Source of the DNA: an uncultured Lachnospiraceae bacterium
GTDB lineage: Bacteria > Bacillota > Clostridia > Lachnospirales > Lachnospiraceae
Direction: 5' to 3'
DNA length: 64,000 nt
NCBI GenBank assembly: GCA_910587045.1
Contig: CAJULG010000004.1
Location: 40,416-104,415 of the forward strand
The translations under genes were made by a program, and so were the position numbers. Under the pieces are notes generated by a model that ran no database searches, had not been told where the DNA came from, and saw only the letters and a list, made by a program, of their open reading frames with translations. Of this stretch, positions 60,146 to 64,000 are shown one piece after another; the stretch's first letter is position 1, and the number at the start of each line of letters is the position of its first letter.

Positions 60146-61588
60146 TCAGGAAGCAGTATCTGCAGAATGATCCGCCGCCTGAAAATCCTCTGCCTCAAAG
60201 GTGACCAGAACCGCATCCTCTACCGCGTCGCCCAATGTAACGATTCGGGACGCCTGACGGGCAATGGCCTGCTCCATGAAATTACGAACCTCCCTGGCAT
60301 TGGCAAAGCTCTCGGAGTGTTGTCTGACACGCCGGGCAAAATATTCCAGGGCAAAGGCATGAGCCTCCTTCGTCATCTTATATTCCTGTTTCTCACACAT
60401 CATTTCCAGAATCTGAACCAGTTCCTCGGGCGTATAATCAGCAAAGAAAATATATTTGTTAAAACGGGAGCGCAAGCCCGGATTAGAGCTTAAGAATTCT
60501 TCCATCAGATCCGGATATCCCGCAACGATCACAATAAGATCATCCCGGTGATCCTCCATAGCCTTAAGCAGGGTATCAATCGCCTCCTGGCCGAAATCAT
60601 TTTCCCCTTTCTTTGCGCTCAGGGTATAGGCTTCATCAATAAACAGTACTCCTCCCATGGCCTCCTCTATGACCTGTGCGGTTTTTGTGGCAGTCTGGCC
60701 GATATAGCCGACGACCAGCTTGGAGCGATCCACCTCCACCAGATGGCCGGAAGACAGTACGCCCAGGCCCTGGTAGATACCGGCGAGAAGGCGGGCGACC
60801 GTAGTCTTTCCCGTTCCCGGATTCCCCGAGAATACCATATGCAGGGAGATGGAAGGCTGTTTCATGCCGCGCTGTTCCCGAAGCTTCTGTACCTTAATGA
60901 TATTAACCAGATTCTGGATGTCCTGCTTAACCGATTCCAGCCCGGTCAGGGAATTCAGCTCCTCCAGCAGATTGTCAACCGACGGTGCGGATTCTGCGTG
61001 ATCTTTCTCCTTCTGTGAAACAACGCCCGGCCCTGTATCCGTCTTTGCGGAGACACCTCTCAGTGAAGCTGAGGCAATGCCGGCGGAGCCGACAGGATGA
61101 CCGGTAAAGCCCAGTGTTTTCAGATAGCGTTCCAGCATGGAGATATAGCTGGTCAGATGGCCGATCTCAATCGGAGAGCTGACATTGTTACAGGCGATAA
61201 AGGTCTCTCCCAGTAGCTGAAAGGTGCCGGTCAGAAGCCATGCGTTAGAATCCTTTCCGGCAGTAGTCAGGGAACGGATATCCTGCTGTGCAAAATAACT
61301 GAACGAACGGGGCGGATTGCTGGTAAAGCTGACAGAGGAGCTTCGCTGATATTTAAAGGTATTCAGGCGGGCAATATCAAAATCATAGCCCAGATAATCC
61401 TTGATAAAGGCAAGCTCTGCCCGCATATCGGCCCCGTCAGAAAAGCACAGGTAGGCAAGGAACTGCAGGAAGTCAAATTGCACCATTTCCCGCAGGTGCA
61501 TACTGCCCCCGGGATAAATACCGGCGGCCTCGATTCGGTCGGCTTCACTGTAGCAGGCCTGAATTGCTGTTGTTAATTCATTGTTCAT
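60146..61588 (-). CDS. CbxX/SpoVK-type AAA ATPase
   Basis: A 480-residue protein with an N-terminal domain of about 200 residues without clear homology and a C-terminal AAA domain: Walker A GNPGTGKTTVA (about 257-267), pore-loop region VDRSKLVVGYIGQTA, Walker B GVLFIDEAY, sensor and arginine-finger section LRSRFNKYIFF. This is the CbxX/CfxQ-SpoVK group, hexameric remodelling ATPases. The partner protein is not evident here. It converges with the CorA-type gene with only 54 bp between. Confidence 0.88.
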   Translation of the reverse strand: MNNELTTAIQACYSEADRIEAAGIYPGGSMHLREMVQFDFLQFLAYLCFSDGADMRAELAFIKDYLGYDFDIARLNTFKYQRSSSVSFTSNPPRSFSYFAQQDIRSLTTAGKDSNAWLLTGTFQLLGETFIACNNVSSPIEIGHLTSYISMLERYLKTLGFTGHPVGSAGIASASLRGVSAKTDTGPGVVSQKEKDHAESAPSVDNLLEELNSLTGLESVKQDIQNLVNIIKVQKLREQRGMKQPSISLHMVFSGNPGTGKTTVARLLAGIYQGLGVLSSGHLVEVDRSKLVVGYIGQTATKTAQVIEEAMGGVLFIDEAYTLSAKKGENDFGQEAIDTLLKAMEDHRDDLIVIVAGYPDLMEEFLSSNPGLRSRFNKYIFFADYTPEELVQILEMMCEKQEYKMTKEAHAFALEYFARRVRQHSESFANAREVRNFMEQAIARQASRIVTLGDAVEDAVLVTFEAEDFQAADHSADTAS

Positions 61589-61749
61589 ATGGAATGCCCC
61601 TCCTGTATATTGGATGCTGTCATTGCATTACAGCATTTGTATCGGGTTATGATTTCTCTTTATGGCAGATTATACATGATTCGGACGGGTTTGTCATTTC
61701 TTAATAATATGGGAAAAAGTTTTCTGCTTTATAGATAAAAACGCATTTA

Positions 61750-61793
61750 CTTAATAAAATATGATTGTTTTTATTAAGCAAAATGCATATAAT
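61750..61793 (+). promoter_or_regulatory. Promoter of the Fic gene with an inverted repeat
   Basis: TTGTTT (61765-61770), 17-bp spacer, TATAAT (61788-61793). A perfect 10-bp inverted repeat CTTAATAAAA/TTTTATTAAG (61750-61759, 61769-61778) covers the -35. The Fic protein has a C-terminal winged helix and may repress itself here. Confidence 0.6.
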
Positions 61794-61841
61794 AGAAAGT
61801 ATCTAATAAAAGCGCAAGAAATTATAATATAAGGAGATTAA

Positions 61842-63032
61842 ATGAAATATATTTCATTGTCAAAACAGTATTATAAGAATCGGGATACTTATGAACAATT
61901 ATATCAGAGTCGTTTCTGCTTTGAAACTACAGTTCATATTCCAGTTCTGATCAATGGGAACGAAGCATTTTTTTCGTATTCAGAGGAAGTCATTGCGTTT
62001 ATGATCCATATTTATAAAATGGATAAACAGTTAAATGCGATTCTTCATAAGCTGCCGGATATCGCCAGACAGCAGTTTATTATAAAGTGCCTAATCGATG
62101 AGATAAAAGCAACCAATGATATTGAGGGAGTCCATAGTACCAGAAGAGAAATTTATGCGCTATTGACAGGTGACAATTTTAAATACAATAACAGACAGAT
62201 ACATGGCTTACTGCATAAGTATCTTCTGATTGTGGATGACCAGAGAGTAAGTCTGGAATCCTGTCAGGATATACGAAATCTGTATGATGATCTGTTATTA
62301 CAGGAAATTGTCAGAGAGAACCCGGACAATCAGCCGGATGGTGTTTTTTTTCGCAAAGGAAATGTTCATATACAGGCGGCAGATCTGAGAATTATTCATC
62401 ACGGAGTCAGCCCGGAGGAACAGATCATTTCCTATATGGAAGAGGGACTGAGACTGATCCATAATGAAGCAGTCTGTCCATTGGCAGCGCTGAGCGCATT
62501 TCATTATCTTTTTGGTTATGTACATCCGTTCTATGATGGAAATGGAAGACTGAACCGGTTTATAAGCAGTTATCTGTTGTCCAGGGAGCTGACCTACATG
62601 ACCGGGTTTGGTCTGTCTAATATTCTATACAAAAGAAGAGATCTGTATTACCATGCATTTCAGATGGTAAATGACAGGCGCAATCGGGGGGATATCACAC
62701 CCTTTCTTATTATTTTTCTGGATTTAATTGGGCAGGGAATGTCAGAAATGATTACAGTTTTGAGGGATAAACAAAAGCAGCTGCAATTCTATGACAAAGC
62801 AATCGATACGCTTGGACTGGATCATAATATAGCGAGAATGCTTTTTATTCTGATCCAGAATACGCTGTTCGGAGAAAGCGGAATGTTCATTGATGAGTTG
62901 GCGGATGAGATGCAGATGAGCGTTCCGTCCATCCGGAATTATCTGAAAATGCTGGATGAGGGGTTGCTGCTGACATCCCGGAATGGACGGAAGAATGTAT
63001 ATGATATAAATCTGAATTATTTCTACCACTAA
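61842..63032 (+). CDS. Fic-family protein with C-terminal winged helix
   Basis: A 396-residue protein with the complete Fic motif HPFYDGNGRLNR (228-239; catalytic His228), expected to transfer AMP to a target protein. An upstream helix contains TNDIEGVHSTR (about 91-101), matching the inhibitory [S/T]xxxE[G/N] motif of self-inhibited (class II) Fic enzymes. The C-terminal 80 residues (MFIDELADEMQMSVPSIRNYLKML) form a helix-turn-helix. It starts behind AAGGAGA. Its end overlaps the LysR gene on the other strand by 4 bp. Confidence 0.92.
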   Translation: MKYISLSKQYYKNRDTYEQLYQSRFCFETTVHIPVLINGNEAFFSYSEEVIAFMIHIYKMDKQLNAILHKLPDIARQQFIIKCLIDEIKATNDIEGVHSTRREIYALLTGDNFKYNNRQIHGLLHKYLLIVDDQRVSLESCQDIRNLYDDLLLQEIVRENPDNQPDGVFFRKGNVHIQAADLRIIHHGVSPEEQIISYMEEGLRLIHNEAVCPLAALSAFHYLFGYVHPFYDGNGRLNRFISSYLLSRELTYMTGFGLSNILYKRRDLYYHAFQMVNDRRNRGDITPFLIIFLDLIGQGMSEMITVLRDKQKQLQFYDKAIDTLGLDHNIARMLFILIQNTLFGESGMFIDELADEMQMSVPSIRNYLKMLDEGLLLTSRNGRKNVYDINLNYFYH

Positions 63033-63910
63033 TCCAGGACAACCTCCTGCAGCTTCTGTAGAAAATGCCGGGCTGCCCTGGATAAAACCTGATACTTTTT
63101 CCATACGATATGCATCCCGGCTTCCAGCTTCGGTTCCAGCGGGCGGAAGCAGAGATTGCTGTCACCGGATACATTGATCAGCTTGTCAAAGCTGACGGCG
63201 TAGCCCATGCCCTCATCTACCATCAGGGAACCGTTGAACAGCAGGTTATAGGTTGCCACAATATTCAGATCCTCCTGACTGCAGGGAAAGAATTCTCGGA
63301 AATTATGGTTTTGAAATGCCTGGCGGGAAAGGATCAATGGTTTATCCATTAAGTCTGTGGCAGTAATGGTCTCTTTTTCTGCAAGGGGAGCATCCCTGCG
63401 CATGATCACGCCCCAGGTATCCTGATAAGGCACCTGAATAAATTCATACTTTGTCGTATCAATTTCTCCAAATATAAGCCCAAAGTCAATCAGGCCCCGA
63501 TCCAGTTCCTCCATTACCGTCGTCTTGTCACCGCTGACGATATGCAATCGGATCAGAGGATACCTTTTCTGAAGCGCCCGGGCTGCTCTAGCCAGATAGC
63601 GGACACCGTCCGTCTCGCCTGCTCCAATGGAAATATCACCTGCTATGATCTCATCCGATAAGGAAATCTCATCCTCCGCCTTTTTCACAAGCTCCATAAT
63701 CTCCTCTGCCCGCTTGCGAAGGATCATTCCCTCTTCTGTCAAAGTAATACGCCGGTTTCCCCGGATCATAAGCTGCTTGCCAAGCTCCTCCTCCAATTCC
63801 CGAAGCTGTCTGGACAGCGTTGGCTGGGAAAGATGCAACGCCTCCGCCGCTCCGGTAATACTCTGCTCTCTTGTCACGGCAAGAAAATATTGTAACACTC
63901 TTAATTCCAT
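63029..63910 (-). CDS. LysR-family transcriptional regulator
   Basis: A 293-residue regulator with an N-terminal winged helix (MELRVLQYFLAVTREQSITGAAEALHLSQPTLSRQLRELEEELG) and an effector domain. I use the ATG at 63910; the in-frame ATG at 63922 directly abuts the AAAGG site. Its target lies probably to the right, outside the window. It is unrelated in detail to the LysR at 21.8 kb. Confidence 0.92.
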   Translation of the reverse strand: MELRVLQYFLAVTREQSITGAAEALHLSQPTLSRQLRELEEELGKQLMIRGNRRITLTEEGMILRKRAEEIMELVKKAEDEISLSDEIIAGDISIGAGETDGVRYLARAARALQKRYPLIRLHIVSGDKTTVMEELDRGLIDFGLIFGEIDTTKYEFIQVPYQDTWGVIMRRDAPLAEKETITATDLMDKPLILSRQAFQNHNFREFFPCSQEDLNIVATYNLLFNGSLMVDEGMGYAVSFDKLINVSGDSNLCFRPLEPKLEAGMHIVWKKYQVLSRAARHFLQKLQEVVLD

Positions 63911-64000
63911 TTTAAATACCATCCTTTATACTTTGGTACACTCTGGTCCGCCTTCAGGACTCCTCCCACCTGCGGTGGGCCCCTCCTCAAGGCAAAGAAT

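Noticed and set aside
63966..63980. A CCCACC-TGC-GGTGGG hairpin near the right edge
   Set aside because: It lacks a T-run and the window ends 20 bp later, so no function can be assigned.
1..64000. CRISPR arrays, tRNA or rRNA genes, prophage or integrative element
   Set aside because: No regularly spaced repeats, no cloverleaf or rRNA-like sequence, and no integrase, terminase, relaxase or complete transposase gene were found on either strand by reading.

Overview
The window looks like a chromosomal segment of a gut-type Firmicute, most likely a Lachnospiraceae (Clostridia) bacterium. The signs are moderate GC with strong AGGAGG ribosome sites, a PKTGD sortase signal, a T-box leader before metG, an agr-type peptide quorum system, DUF6483 and TSCPD small proteins, and many Clostridia-style sensor kinases. 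I see no rRNA, tRNA, CRISPR array or complete mobile element. Species cannot be assigned from sequence reading alone.

Layout. 1-2.6 kb: tail of a sortase-anchored protein, then two short-chain dehydrogenases; the first closely resembles 12alpha-hydroxysteroid (bile acid) dehydrogenases. 2.6-8.4 kb: T-box and metG, then a two-component system whose kinase has a large tryptophan-rich acidic outer domain. 8.5-8.9 kb: a candidate type I toxin-antitoxin locus (holin-like toxin, convergent antisense RNA). 9-12.5 kb: pyrBI and murA. 12.6-16.1 kb: an ECF sigma/anti-sigma operon with envelope-type membrane proteins, then murG and a TSCPD protein on the minus strand. 16.2-21.4 kb: a quorum-sensing block with agrC/agrA-like genes divergent from agrB and a short agrD whose core carries serine instead of cysteine, a lipoprotein, two putative small RNAs, then mtnN-luxS.

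21.8-35 kb: a LysR regulator and two catabolic operons. The first encodes 2-(hydroxymethyl)glutarate dehydrogenase, enamidase, a PF06684 protein and a DASS transporter, which is the middle of the anaerobic nicotinate pathway without its first enzymes. The second encodes a zinc alcohol dehydrogenase, a urea/amide-type ABC transporter (urtABCDE-like), a nitrilase-family hydrolase and a kinase-like protein. Both operon promoters share a 30-bp element over the -35 and both have a terminator in the leader, which suggests common control of nitrogen-compound use.

35-35.7 kb: a tandemly duplicated type I toxin-antitoxin locus; the two copies differ by compensatory changes in the shared terminator stem. 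35.8-43.6 kb: two GNAT acetyltransferases, DUF6483, sbcD-sbcC and a HEAT-like protein. 44-48.4 kb: an AT-rich helicase-nuclease gene (probable transferred defence gene), then an HNH endonuclease and a methyltransferase. 48.3-64 kb: MTA/SAH deaminase-like amidohydrolase, an unknown Cys/His protein, polysaccharide deacetylase, pgi, a broken Rpn-family nuclease gene, coaBC, ROK sugar kinase, manA, SGNH hydrolase, CorA-type transporter, an AAA ATPase, a Fic protein and a second LysR regulator.

The parts most worth study are the agr block (three promoters with the same LytTR-type tandem operator at the same distance from an extended -10, two of them driving short structured RNAs) and the two families of type I toxin-antitoxin loci.
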